A stretch of DNA of 41,233 bases, taken from assembly GCA_011365025.1 (NCBI GenBank), contig RDOF01000027.1:247-41479 (forward strand), written 5' to 3'. The notes under the pieces were generated by a model. That model made no database searches. It was not told the origin of the DNA and was given only the letters and a program-made list of their open reading frames with translations. Made by a program: the position numbers and the translations under genes. Positions 1 to 8,912 of the stretch are shown one piece after another (the first letter of the stretch is position 1; the number at the start of each line of letters is the position of its first letter). The DNA comes from Candidatus Thorarchaeota archaeon. GTDB taxonomy: Archaea; Asgardarchaeota; Thorarchaeia; Thorarchaeales; Thorarchaeaceae.

Positions 1-113
1 ACCGCTAAACCGCAATCTGACCGACCATCGTTGCCGAATTTGAACGGCAATCATTTGAATAGCCCTCAATTGCCACTCCACGCGAGGGATCTACTAACGG
101 AGAAATACGACAT

Positions 114-524
114 TTGATTGAGATTGATTGTGCACGTTTTTGCCCTGATGTGAGAGTCTGCTGCACAGAAACCGAGATGACCCTCACAAAGGAGGATGTG
201 GATCGAATCAATGCTCTGGGGTATGCTCCCAAGGACTATCTTGTTCGTGTAATGGGCGGCTTCTGCGAACTAAGGAACATCGAAGGGCTATGCTACTTCT
301 ATGATGCCGATAATAAGGAGTGCAGCATTTACGAATCCCGACCAGAGGGATGTCGTTGGTATCCGGTAATATACCACTCAGCCAAACGGAAGTGCATGAC
401 TGACAAGGATTGCCCTGCCAGAGAAGCCTTGACAAGGCAAGAGATCAGGAAGGTCTGCCACAGGGTACGTGCTCTTGTGGAGAAACTAAGAGAGGAGGCC
501 GCTCATGGTGAGAGCCCGTGCTGA
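114..524 (+). CDS. YkgJ/UPF0153-type cysteine-cluster protein
   Basis: A 136-residue protein dense in cysteine: C6, C10, C16, C17, C51, C60, C70, C80, C94 and C100. The spacing, with an early CC pair, a GLCYFYD stretch and a C-x9-C-x9-C run with an RP(E)GC motif, is that of the YkgJ (zinc- or iron-chelating CxxCxxCC) family, whose molecular role is poorly known. The start is a TTG; no ATG is available in frame upstream of C6. Its 3' end overlaps the next gene by 20 bases, so the two are probably co-transcribed and translationally coupled. The 113 bases upstream hold no gene I can support. The family call is fairly sure; function is unknown. Confidence 0.85.
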   Translation: MIEIDCARFCPDVRVCCTETEMTLTKEDVDRINALGYAPKDYLVRVMGGFCELRNIEGLCYFYDADNKECSIYESRPEGCRWYPVIYHSAKRKCMTDKDCPAREALTRQEIRKVCHRVRALVEKLREEAAHGESPC

Positions 525-1362
525 TTTGCATACGCACTCCACTTTTTCTGACGGGACTAATACACCCGCGCAGCTTGTCAAACTCGCCGATGAGATGGAA
601 TTGGGGGGCATTGCCCTCACCGATCATGACTCTGTGAACGGACTAGACGAATTCATGAATGCGGAGGCTTCAGAAGAACTCATTCGGATTCCAGGTGTGG
701 AACTGAGTTCTGAGCATCAGGGAAGAGAAGTCCATGTCCTTGGTTACTTTGTACTAGCTGAGTCAACTACCCTCCAAGGGAAACTCGCCTACCTGCGTGG
801 GCTCCGTCAAGTAAGGTTCCCAAAGATGATTGAGAAGCTTAGAGATCTTGGCATCGAGATTGACCAAGAGGAGATTGATGAAGCTCTGAATGGGGTAGAT
901 ACTCCTGGACGGCCTCACTTGGCATCGCTGCTGAAGAATAAGGGAGTCGTTGATAGCACAAGAGAAGCATTCAGCAAATACCTAGGCGAGGGAAAACCCG
1001 CCTATGTGAAGAAAGAGAGACTGAGCACCATCGAAGCAATCGAGTTTCTCAGCGAAGAGGGGGCTGTACCAGTGATTGCACATCCGCTCACTGCAGGGTT
1101 TCCAAATCTAAGGAGGTTCCTGGTAGAGATGAAGAAAGCGGGACTCCGGGGAGTTGAGTCAGAATACAACTACGCTCCATTGAAGATTTCAGCCAGTTCG
1201 GACAGCGTTATAGAGGCCAGTCGTGGGCTAGACCTTGTCCATACCGGTGGCAGTGACTACCACGGTGGCCATTGGATGGGGAGTCTAGGTTGTGCGACGG
1301 TACCAGTTGAAATCATTGACAAGCTCAAGAGAATAGCCATGCAGCATGAGGCGGAAGCCTAA
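505..1362 (+). CDS. PHP-domain phosphoesterase (TrpH/YciV-like)
   Basis: A 285-residue PHP-domain metal-dependent phosphoesterase. Metal-ligand motifs are all visible: DLHTHS (H9, H11, D16), LTDHD (D40-D42), PGVELS (E66), EVHVLGY (H77), IAHP (H193) and GGSDYHG (D251, H253). The inserted helical segment between about residues 90 and 180 is as in the TrpH/YciV group, which hydrolyses 3',5'-nucleoside bisphosphates or short RNA from the 5' end. The substrate here is inferred. The ATG is preceded by a good ribosome site (GGAGG, 7 bases upstream) that lies inside the previous gene. The following gene begins 38 bases on in the same direction. Confidence 0.88.
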   Translation: MVRARADLHTHSTFSDGTNTPAQLVKLADEMELGGIALTDHDSVNGLDEFMNAEASEELIRIPGVELSSEHQGREVHVLGYFVLAESTTLQGKLAYLRGLRQVRFPKMIEKLRDLGIEIDQEEIDEALNGVDTPGRPHLASLLKNKGVVDSTREAFSKYLGEGKPAYVKKERLSTIEAIEFLSEEGAVPVIAHPLTAGFPNLRRFLVEMKKAGLRGVESEYNYAPLKISASSDSVIEASRGLDLVHTGGSDYHGGHWMGSLGCATVPVEIIDKLKRIAMQHEAEA

Positions 1363-1400
1363 TCTGAAAATGGCCTTAGCAGTCAACCAGTGATTGGCTC

Positions 1401-2297
1401 TTGAAAGTAATCGACTCCCATGTTCATACTTGGACCAAGCAAATAATCAGCAAGAAGGACATAGAAGCACGAAGAATTGCGGCTGAACGTTCAGGTATTG
1501 AGCCGCAGTTGAACTCCCCGGCCTCTGATCTGGAGACCGCCATGGGAAAGGCGGGAGTAGACCGGGCGGTGATTCTTCCCATTGATAGTGGGTTGAATCA
1601 GGACATGCCTTTGTCCCTTCAAGAGAAGACCGACTACCACGTGAATGAGATAGAGGGAAACCCCAATCTTGTCACTTTTGTAGGTATGGACCCGAGGAGA
1701 GGAGAAGAGGGTCTTGCTGAGATAGAGCGTGCTGTGACCGAGAAGGGATGCAGGGGCTGGAAGATGTACCCGCCAAACGGATTCTATCCCGACCAAGAGA
1801 AGTTCTACCCTTACTACGAGCTCTGTGTGGAGCTCGGTATTCCTGTCACAATACATCAAGGCTTCACATCACGCTTCAAGTATGTAAGATATGCGAGACC
1901 GATACATGTTGACAAGGTGGCTGTGGACTTTCCCGAATTGAAGATTATACTCGCTCACGTCGGCACCCCGTGGGTGGATGAAGCTCTCATGGTTGCGGCA
2001 AAGAACCCGAATGTATCGGTAGACGTGTCCGGATGGCAGGCATATGCAAAAGTCCCACTCAAGATCTATCAAATGATTGGTGATGCCAAGCTTGTTCGAG
2101 TCTTTCCCAATCGGCTTTTGTGGGGGAGTGATTTTCCTCTCTTTGAGAATGAACTGCCGCTCCCTGAGTGGGTGGAGTTCTTCCGCGAGCTGCAACTCCC
2201 TCAGGAGATGATTGACCAAGGACACCGGCAAGTAACTGAAGAGGAGATTGAACGGGTTATGTGGAAGAATGCTGCCAGCTTGATCTTCGGTGAGTAA
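1401..2297 (+). CDS. Amidohydrolase (amidohydro_2 family, TIM barrel)
   Basis: A 298-residue amidohydrolase-2 family protein. It starts with DSHVHTW (metal-binding H7 and H9). It also has GWKMYPP near residue 120, IHQGF (H152), LAHVG (H186) and LLWGSDFP (D244), the expected metal-binding order of this superfamily (o-pyrocatechuate/aminocarboxymuconate decarboxylase-like hydrolases). The substrate cannot be told. The start is TTG at 1401 with only a weak upstream ribosome site (GTGATTGG). The stop is two bases before the next start, whose ribosome site overlaps this gene's end, so the two are coupled. Confidence 0.85.
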   Translation: MKVIDSHVHTWTKQIISKKDIEARRIAAERSGIEPQLNSPASDLETAMGKAGVDRAVILPIDSGLNQDMPLSLQEKTDYHVNEIEGNPNLVTFVGMDPRRGEEGLAEIERAVTEKGCRGWKMYPPNGFYPDQEKFYPYYELCVELGIPVTIHQGFTSRFKYVRYARPIHVDKVAVDFPELKIILAHVGTPWVDEALMVAAKNPNVSVDVSGWQAYAKVPLKIYQMIGDAKLVRVFPNRLLWGSDFPLFENELPLPEWVEFFRELQLPQEMIDQGHRQVTEEEIERVMWKNAASLIFGE

Positions 2298-2299
2298 CA

Positions 2300-2794
2300 A
2301 TGAAGGCTTTTGTTGTTGATGCGATGCTTGGTAAAGTCGCGCTCTGGTTGAGACTTGCAGGGAATGACACAATCTATTTTCCTGATATTGAAGATGACGA
2401 GTTGTTGGAGATTGCAAAGAACCAAAACCGGGCGCTTCTGACTTCCGACGCTGAGCTTCACAGTCGCGCCTTAGATGCCGGCCTGACATCCATGCTCCTT
2501 CGCGGGTCAGTAGATGACCGGGTTGCAGCTGTCTTTCATGAATTCTCAATAAACCCCGCAATCGACCCCTCAAAGTCACGATGCTCAAAATGCAACGGGA
2601 CTCTCACAGAGATTAATGCAGATGATAAGGAAATGGTGAAGGACTTGGTCTTTGAGCAGACCTACAACCACTACGAGCAGTTCTGGCTCTGTAATGAATG
2701 TAAGAGCGTATTCTTTCAGGGTGGGCAGTGGATCAATATTACCGAGTATATGAAAAGAATTGAGAAGATGATTCAGGAGATTGGGGCTACTTAG
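2300..2794 (+). CDS. Mut7-C RNase-domain protein with zinc ribbon
   Basis: A 164-residue protein of the Mut7-C family. The N-terminal half has a PIN-like fold signature: D7 in FVVDAMLGK, acidic DIEDDELLE around residues 29-37, and LLTSD with D50. The C-terminal half is a zinc ribbon with C95-x2-C98 and C131-x2-C134. The family is predicted to be a nuclease acting on RNA, but biochemical evidence is scarce. A ribosome site (GGTGAG) straddles the preceding stop. Its 3' end overlaps the convergent OsmC gene by 8 bases. It is the last gene of the run starting at 114. Confidence 0.85.
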   Translation: MKAFVVDAMLGKVALWLRLAGNDTIYFPDIEDDELLEIAKNQNRALLTSDAELHSRALDAGLTSMLLRGSVDDRVAAVFHEFSINPAIDPSKSRCSKCNGTLTEINADDKEMVKDLVFEQTYNHYEQFWLCNECKSVFFQGGQWINITEYMKRIEKMIQEIGAT

Positions 2795-3242
2795 CTTCCT
2801 TAATCTCAATTTCGTACTTGATTGGAAGACAGTCCTTTATTGTTCGACTCAGATGGCAGTATTGCTGCATGAGCTCTACACATCTCTTCCCGGTGTCTAG
2901 TTCATCCTCTCCAACAAGAATTGAGCCGGAGATTTCGACGCCTGTAATTTTGTACCCAGAACCATCAAAGTCAGCAGTTGCAACGCCCGAGAGTTCCATG
3001 CTGACGAGTACTAACTCGAATCTTCTTTGAAAGTCAAGGAATGTGTTATTCAAACAGGCGAGCAGGCTAGATACAAAGAGCTCGTCAGGACAGATTCCTT
3101 CGCCTTTTCCTCCATAGGTTTTCGGAGTGTCGAGGACAACCTTTCGTCCATTGCTCACTGAGGCAAGGCATCCGGTATGACCATCCCAAGTTGTAGCTGC
3201 AACATACTCGATATGCTCGGGATATTTGGCCTTGAGTTTCAT
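2787..3242 (-). CDS. OsmC-family peroxiredoxin-like protein
   Basis: A 151-residue OsmC-fold protein. The two redox cysteines characteristic of the family are present: C63 in SSLLACLNN, and C129 in QQYCHLS. OsmC/Ohr proteins reduce organic hydroperoxides with these thiols, although many archaeal members are uncharacterised. The N-terminus (MKLKAKYPEH) gives the usual length for the family. It converges on the Mut7-C gene with overlapping stop codons. Confidence 0.85.
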   Translation of the reverse strand: MKLKAKYPEHIEYVAATTWDGHTGCLASVSNGRKVVLDTPKTYGGKGEGICPDELFVSSLLACLNNTFLDFQRRFELVLVSMELSGVATADFDGSGYKITGVEISGSILVGEDELDTGKRCVELMQQYCHLSRTIKDCLPIKYEIEIKEAK

Positions 3243-3386
3243 TACTAGTAGCCTCGTTCAACAAAGATTCTACCCATAGGTTAAGGATTGTGGTATCCTC
3301 TTGTTTCTGATGATAGACTGGGGCCACTGAGATAGTCAGGAAGTGATTTAAACCGACATCCCCTTGACGCAGCGAGGCTTCAATCC

Positions 3387-4430
3387 ATGACCCGTCGAAT
3401 GAAGGCTGCTGTGTATCATAATATTGGTGATGTCAGATATGAAGAAACCGATATTCCAGCAATTGGAGATGGAGAACTACTTGTCAAAATAGGTACTGCA
3501 CTGACGTGTGGAACGGATGTTAAGACATACAAGAGAGGACACCCAGTGCTTCTGCAAAGCCTCCCGACGCTCTTCGGCCACGAATACGCTGGAGTTGTAG
3601 AGGAGGTTGGTGGAAGAGTGAAGGGATTTGAGAAAGGGATGCGAGTAGTAGCGACAAACTCGGCACCTTGTGGAACCTGTTTCTTCTGCAAGCGAGGCAG
3701 TCCAAACCTCTGCCCTCAACTCAAGTCGTCCCTCGTTAACGGAGCCTTTGCAGAGTACATTCGTGTGCCGGCACCTGTGGTGAAATGGAACACACACCAG
3801 ATTCCTGATAGATTGCCCTTCCGCGAGGCGGCTCTGACAGAACCCTTGGCGTGCGTTGTGCATGGAATTGAGGAGGCTAACATCAGGCTTGGTGACACTG
3901 TGACCATCATTGGTGCAGGACCAATAGGACAGATGCTTATTATGCTCGCAAAGAAGAGTGGAGCCTCTAAAATTATCGTATCAGATCTTGCAGAATTGAG
4001 GAGAACCATGGCAAAACGGGCCGGAGCGGATGTCGTCATTGACCCGGCCTCTGAGGACCCTGTTGAGAGGGTCAAGGGAGAAACCTCAGGCTATGGGGCT
4101 GACGTTGTTATTGAAGCGGTAGGACTGCCCACAACATGGGAGCAGGCCGTGGACATGACACGTGATGCCGGCATGACTGTCCTCTTTGGCGGGGCAGCCT
4201 CCGGGACGAAATTCGAGCTGGATACGGTGAGGTTCCATTATGGTCAACTGACAATAAAGGGAGTGTTCCACCTAACACCTCGTCATGTCGAACAAGCTCT
4301 GAAGCTGATTATCGCAGGTGATGTGGATCCCGATATTCTGATATCTCATGAGATGCCTCTCGAGAGAGTAACGGATGCCCTTGAAATGATGGGGGCTGGC
4401 AAGACCATGAAGGTTGCCATTAATCCATGA
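3387..4430 (+). CDS. Zinc-dependent MDR dehydrogenase (threonine/sorbitol dehydrogenase-like)
   Basis: A 347-residue medium-chain dehydrogenase. Catalytic zinc ligands are C41 (TCGTD), H65-E66 (FGHEYAG) and E152 (TEPLAC). The structural zinc lobe C95, C98, C101, C109 is complete. The Rossmann motif GAGPIG lies at 176-181, and D200 at the end of the second strand favours NAD over NADP. This is the layout of polyol and threonine dehydrogenases; the substrate is not determined. An ATG at residue 5 is an alternative start. The next gene starts 19 bases downstream in the same direction, so the two may share a transcript. Confidence 0.9.
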   Translation: MTRRMKAAVYHNIGDVRYEETDIPAIGDGELLVKIGTALTCGTDVKTYKRGHPVLLQSLPTLFGHEYAGVVEEVGGRVKGFEKGMRVVATNSAPCGTCFFCKRGSPNLCPQLKSSLVNGAFAEYIRVPAPVVKWNTHQIPDRLPFREAALTEPLACVVHGIEEANIRLGDTVTIIGAGPIGQMLIMLAKKSGASKIIVSDLAELRRTMAKRAGADVVIDPASEDPVERVKGETSGYGADVVIEAVGLPTTWEQAVDMTRDAGMTVLFGGAASGTKFELDTVRFHYGQLTIKGVFHLTPRHVEQALKLIIAGDVDPDILISHEMPLERVTDALEMMGAGKTMKVAINP

Positions 4431-4449
4431 TCAGAAGAGGTTGTCATTG

Positions 4450-4935
4450 ATGGATGACAAATTTCAAGATTCATTGGCCGGGAAGGGTCTTCTGTGGAGA
4501 GAGATTAGCAGGAGAATGCGAGGAACGCGGCCTTTGAGAGATAATGAACGTGCCCTTATACACACAATCGAAACCCTTGACACCAAATACGAAGGACTTG
4601 TCGTAGTCGTGGAGGGAAAGCGGGATGAAGCAATTCTCAGAAATTTAGGTTTGAAAGGACCAATCATAAGAACTCAGTCTGGAACCACAAGATTGGAAGT
4701 TGTTGAGAGCATTGCTGCCGAGGTTGGTGAGCGTGGGCAGGTTCTGATTTTAACGGACTACGACGTAGAAGGTGAAGTAATTCGAAGCGGCATTGAACAG
4801 GAGCTTGAAATCAGACGGATTAAAATCCTGCGAAGGGTACGGAACGAGATTCGCAAACTAATGGGCAACTGGCGATGTGTAGAGGAAATGGTATCACTCT
4901 TTAAAAGAAAGGACTCTCCGGAGCCTGCACTCTAG
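4450..4935 (+). CDS. Small Toprim-domain protein (UPF0292-like)
   Basis: A 162-residue protein consisting almost entirely of a Toprim domain. It has the catalytic glutamate motif VVVEGKRDE (E55) and the LTDYDVEGE motif (D103, D105), as in DnaG, topoisomerases and RNase M5. Stand-alone archaeal Toprim proteins of this size are usually annotated UPF0292, with unknown substrate. The frame is open upstream to a TTG at 4414 inside the dehydrogenase gene. The ATG at 4450 is preferred because AGAAGAGG lies about 9 bases before it. A hairpin covers its stop codon. Confidence 0.85.
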   Translation: MDDKFQDSLAGKGLLWREISRRMRGTRPLRDNERALIHTIETLDTKYEGLVVVVEGKRDEAILRNLGLKGPIIRTQSGTTRLEVVESIAAEVGERGQVLILTDYDVEGEVIRSGIEQELEIRRIKILRRVRNEIRKLMGNWRCVEEMVSLFKRKDSPEPAL

Positions 4936-4942
4936 AGGCTCC
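4920..4942. terminator. Hairpin between convergent genes
   Basis: A perfect 7-bp inverted repeat, GGAGCCT / AGGCTCC, separated by a 9-base loop, spans the stop codon of the Toprim gene. It lies 20 bases from the stop of the oppositely oriented ABC ATPase. A terminator or mRNA-end stabiliser is inferred from position; there is no strong T-run. Confidence 0.4.
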
Positions 4943-4962
4943 AGAGGTTTATTAGGCGTTGC

Positions 4963-5994
4963 CTATACTGTGACTTGACTGCCGCAATTCGGGCAGATAT
5001 ACTTGCCACTGGGAATCTCGGAACCGCAGACTCTACAACTACGTGCTTTCCGAACTCTGATGGAATCGACTACATCCCCAATCTGGGGTTCGAGGATAAA
5101 CTTGCTATCTCGGTAAGTTATCTTGAACTCTCGCGGATTCCCGGCCAACTCGAGCAACTCCATTGGCAACGGAAGGCGGTGCTTGTCGTCCAGTCTCAGA
5201 ATCCTAGTATTGTCAAGAGTGTCGAGGTCAATGCCAGTCTGATGGTAGCCGGAGATAACGCCATCACGAATCTCCACCGTCACATCGGCCTTTGAGGCAA
5301 CCTGCTGACTGTGTGTTACAATGAAGAAAGATGTCCCAAGGGTCTCGTTGAGTTCTTGGAAAAGGTCGAGGATTCGCTCGCCGGTTTCAGGGTCTAGGTC
5401 GCCGGTGGGCTCATCGCAGAGAACAAGTCCCTTCCCCTCATGGTCAAAGAGATTGACCAATGCACTCGCGATTGCCACACGGGAACGCTCGCCACCAGAC
5501 AGTGTTGTTGCCTTGTTGCGCCTTCGCTCTTCCAGTCCAACAATCTTGATCAGCTTGTCGACTCGCTCCTTGCGCACGCTTCGTGGAACTCCTGCAATTC
5601 GCGCTGCTAGCTCGACATTCTGCCAGGCATTTAGGTGAGGCAATAGATTGTTTATCTGAAACACGAAGCCCATAAAGGAACGACGCGCCTCAGTGAGTGT
5701 TCGTTCACTCAGTCTGGTGATATCCTTTCTCAGATTGGCCCAATAGACCTTTCCAACGGTTGCCTTGGTGATCCCACCAAGCACATTAATCAGCGTGGTC
5801 TTTCCAGATCCCGAGGGGCCTACGACAGCCATTATCTTCCCTTCGAGAATCTGAAGAGAGATACCGCTAAGGGCAACTACCTCGAGTTCGCTAGTCTTGT
5901 ATATTTTGTAGCAGTTGTGCAGACTTGCTACGATATCATCAGGCATCTCACCAAAGATGTCAAGTTCTTCCGCAGTTTGAGTGGTTGTTACCAT
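4963..5994 (-). CDS. ABC transporter ATPase with C-terminal AbrB-like segment and zinc ribbon
   Basis: A 343-residue LolD/MacB-type ABC ATPase. It has Walker A GPSGSGKTT (59-67), the Q-loop Q113, signature LSGGE (165-169), Walker B VLCDE (191-195) and H228 of the switch. Beyond the usual ~235 residues it carries a C-terminal extension. Residues about 263-303 resemble a SpoVT/AbrB-type strand-helix unit. Residues 320-337 form a zinc ribbon (C320, C323, C334, C337). The gene is last in a four-gene minus-strand operon and starts 10 bases after the permease stop, with GAGGC as ribosome site. It presumably powers one or both FtsX-type permeases; the role of the extension is unknown. Confidence 0.9.
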   Translation of the reverse strand: MVTTTQTAEELDIFGEMPDDIVASLHNCYKIYKTSELEVVALSGISLQILEGKIMAVVGPSGSGKTTLINVLGGITKATVGKVYWANLRKDITRLSERTLTEARRSFMGFVFQINNLLPHLNAWQNVELAARIAGVPRSVRKERVDKLIKIVGLEERRRNKATTLSGGERSRVAIASALVNLFDHEGKGLVLCDEPTGDLDPETGERILDLFQELNETLGTSFFIVTHSQQVASKADVTVEIRDGVISGYHQTGIDLDTLDNTRILRLDDKHRLPLPMELLELAGNPREFKITYRDSKFILEPQIGDVVDSIRVRKARSCRVCGSEIPSGKYICPNCGSQVTV

Positions 5995-6004
5995 TTTGTT
6001 TGCC

Positions 6005-8911
6005 TCACAAGTTTCTCAATACCTTTGCCGGGTCAACAGACCCGGCATTGCGAGCTGGGATATAGCACGCAATTACCATCACTAAGCCCTCTAAAGCTAA
6101 GGTCAATAGCATTACTACTACAGGAAACGCAATGGCCTCTGCAAGAATTGGGAATACCATAGATATTCCCAGAGTAAGCGATGTCATGACGTATCCAAAC
6201 ACGATTCCAAGAATGAAGCTGATTGCTAGAGCGGCGAGGATGAGTCCTGCAAACTCGCCAAATACCATTGATACAACCTGCTTCTTTGTGCCACCCAGGG
6301 CTCTGAAGACAGCATATTCAGATTGTCGTTCACTCACTGCTGAGCCCAAGAATAGGCCTATTGCAGAAAGACCCATTGCCGCACAAAGCACATAGCTAAT
6401 CATAGCAAGACCTTGAGTTCCGGATAGGAAGGGGCTTATGCCCGGCAGGTCCGAGAGATTGACATTCTCCACCGTGTATATCTCTGCATTCTTGTCTGAC
6501 TCGATTGCCTCTACGAGCGGCTGTACCTCTTCGTACGAGGTTATGTCGACGAAGAAGACCTCGACTTCATCAATGGAGGTTAGTCCAGTGAGATACTCGA
6601 GATTGACAAGAGCAAACCCTGGACCCGTAACTTGGAATCCAAAGTAATCGCCGAAGGGGGCACCCTTGAGGTCAGCTCTTGCTGCCATCCCGAAGCCAGG
6701 AGCGCTCTTCATTATTCCAACAACTTCGAAGTCGACAAAAATCGTAGAGTCAATCGTTGCCACAAGTACCGTGACCTGGTCTCCAATAGCCCGGCTCCAG
6801 ATCTCAGAATAGAACTGACTTATCACAATCCCGTTCTCGGTGGCGTTTAGACTAGTCAGGACAGACTCTGGCGTTCCAGACACAAAACTACTGGCGTCGA
6901 AGTTGGCAACATTCAAGTATGCCATCGGATATATCCCTTCCAGCCAGAACTGCTCTGCACCTACTACCGCAGTGGTATGCACGACTGGTGATGCCTCTTC
7001 AACCCCCGGGAAGTTCTCGATTGTATCAAAGAAACTCAAGGGAGTCCCGTAGGTTTCCACTCTCATATCTGCACCAATGGAATAGCGCATTTCACGGTCT
7101 AATGTGGTTTCCAAACTCTGGGTTTGGATCAGCACCATTGTAGTCGTGGTCAATGTAAGGGTAAGAATAACCAAGAGTGGGATGAACTGCCCTTTACGCC
7201 GGCGAAGACTCTGTCGCAGATAGAGGGATTTCTCTCCAATGATGGGCGTGATTCTGCCAGAGGCGTATGCTGTTGCAATCCGCATTCCTCGTGAGCCCAA
7301 ATAGGATGAAGCAAAGAGACCAAGCGTAGCAATGAGAAGTTGAATGAGTGCAATTTCATTCACAGGAGTAATTATGATGGGCATAGCTACTAGAAGGGAT
7401 AGCACCACCGTGAGACCTAGTGGATAGACTAGAGGATTGGTCTCCTCAGGCACCTCATACTCGTTTCGACTGGTTGGTTGACCGACCTCAGCCACATCTA
7501 TTCGTCTTGCAACATGCAGCAGATATGCAGCGGGAAGGTACATTGAGATGGCAGCAGCCAGAATAATGGCCTGAAGAGGCACTACTGCATTCTCAAGAAA
7601 GAGTTGGAAGGTTTCTGTACTGAACGTCAACAAACCTGTGGACGCACCCATTAGTGGAGCCATCACTAGAGAGAGGAGGAATCCTACGATGAATCCAAGA
7701 ACCGCCAGTGCAACTGACTCCCAGATTACAGCTGCAAAAATCTGATTGAATGATGCCCCCTTCGCACGGAGAGCGCTGATCTCTCCTTTCCGATATGAAA
7801 TCGAGGTTTCAGAGGTGAATATCGTAAGCATGAGGCTCATGACCATGACTGGCAGCGCCAAGATAATCAGAATCTGGCTTCTGACATAAGTTGCAATATG
7901 ACCCTGAAGCTCGGCAATGGTTGTCAGACCGGTGACCTGAAGCTCAGGGAACATCTCTTCAAGCCGTATCTTTAGGGACACTAGGTTGTATGTCACCGAA
8001 GTTGTGCCTGCAGCCTTCAATCCCTCTGCAGAGGCACGCAGAAGTCCAACAGGAGAGAAGTACCCCCGTGTTGAAACATCGTTCACTACTGCGGGGTCAA
8101 GCTGGTCCTGCAGCATTATTACTGAATCATTCATACCAAGGACCGTGTCAGCTCTACCAAGAGGATCCCAGTTCAGACGAGACTTCGAAGTGAATAGCTG
8201 ACCAATCATAGACACGCGAACCACCTTGAAGATACCAACTACTCGAAGGCCCTTGAGCCCAACTCGTCCTAGTTCCTCAGGTGTAGCCCATTCATCGTCC
8301 TTTGGACGCTGTTTTGCGCCGAAACGAAGGAGATCGATGTCAATTATACTTCCCACGTCAATTGTTACTCCATGTACATCGGCAGCGGACTCCACAAAAA
8401 ACTCTGAAACGACAACCTCTCCGGGATTAAGTGTCAACTGACCTCTCCACTCAAGCTCTGTAGAGAATGCGTCGAGCATCTCGTTATTACCGAGAATTAT
8501 CCGACCGTCCTTGATTCCTTCCCGGTAGTTTAGATAGCCTATGTTATACAGGGTCCAGTCGTCCCAGTCTCCTTGAAGAATGCATACTGACGATGGTACG
8601 ACATGTGCATACTCAATGAACGGACTAGCAAGCGCATAATCACGAGCTTCTATCAAAGCGGAGTAATCTGTCAGGGAGGACTGCACGCGCAAGTTGATTT
8701 GGTAGGCATTCTCTTCGAAGTATTCGTCAACTGCAAGTGATGTTCCAGTTCCAGTCCAGATGAATACTGTCGTCGGAATGGAAACACTGATTGCTAGAAT
8801 CAGTGCTATGCCAATATTACGGGCCTTGTGATTCCACAGAGATGTCACCGCATACGATGGGGGCCACCAGATGCTTCCCTTCAGCATTTCTCGTTGTGCC
8901 ATTTCTGCCAC
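6005..8911 (-). CDS. Tandem FtsX/MacB-type ABC permease (distal copy)
   Basis: A 968-residue permease built from two FtsX-like modules. It starts with a transmembrane helix (about 28-50) and a large extracytoplasmic MacB-PCD-like domain. A first three-helix FtsX core follows, with RKGEISALRAKGAS, then more helices. A second extracytoplasmic domain precedes the C-terminal FtsX core, which contains SEYAVFRALGG and ends in PAKVLRNL. This fused arrangement matches archaeal LolCE/MacB-like permeases. Such proteins usually do mechanotransmission or lipid/peptide extrusion; no substrate can be named. The start could be GTG 8911, or ATG 8902, which has AGGTG six bases upstream and is perhaps better. 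The paralogue lies immediately upstream with one base between stop and start. Confidence 0.88.
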   Translation of the reverse strand: MAEMAQREMLKGSIWWPPSYAVTSLWNHKARNIGIALILAISVSIPTTVFIWTGTGTSLAVDEYFEENAYQINLRVQSSLTDYSALIEARDYALASPFIEYAHVVPSSVCILQGDWDDWTLYNIGYLNYREGIKDGRIILGNNEMLDAFSTELEWRGQLTLNPGEVVVSEFFVESAADVHGVTIDVGSIIDIDLLRFGAKQRPKDDEWATPEELGRVGLKGLRVVGIFKVVRVSMIGQLFTSKSRLNWDPLGRADTVLGMNDSVIMLQDQLDPAVVNDVSTRGYFSPVGLLRASAEGLKAAGTTSVTYNLVSLKIRLEEMFPELQVTGLTTIAELQGHIATYVRSQILIILALPVMVMSLMLTIFTSETSISYRKGEISALRAKGASFNQIFAAVIWESVALAVLGFIVGFLLSLVMAPLMGASTGLLTFSTETFQLFLENAVVPLQAIILAAAISMYLPAAYLLHVARRIDVAEVGQPTSRNEYEVPEETNPLVYPLGLTVVLSLLVAMPIIITPVNEIALIQLLIATLGLFASSYLGSRGMRIATAYASGRITPIIGEKSLYLRQSLRRRKGQFIPLLVILTLTLTTTTMVLIQTQSLETTLDREMRYSIGADMRVETYGTPLSFFDTIENFPGVEEASPVVHTTAVVGAEQFWLEGIYPMAYLNVANFDASSFVSGTPESVLTSLNATENGIVISQFYSEIWSRAIGDQVTVLVATIDSTIFVDFEVVGIMKSAPGFGMAARADLKGAPFGDYFGFQVTGPGFALVNLEYLTGLTSIDEVEVFFVDITSYEEVQPLVEAIESDKNAEIYTVENVNLSDLPGISPFLSGTQGLAMISYVLCAAMGLSAIGLFLGSAVSERQSEYAVFRALGGTKKQVVSMVFGEFAGLILAALAISFILGIVFGYVMTSLTLGISMVFPILAEAIAFPVVVMLLTLALEGLVMVIACYIPARNAGSVDPAKVLRNL

Positions 8912-8912
8912 C

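Noticed and set aside
5..232. Minus-strand frame at the window start
   Set aside because: It is antisense to the clear Cys-cluster gene and has no family-like sequence.
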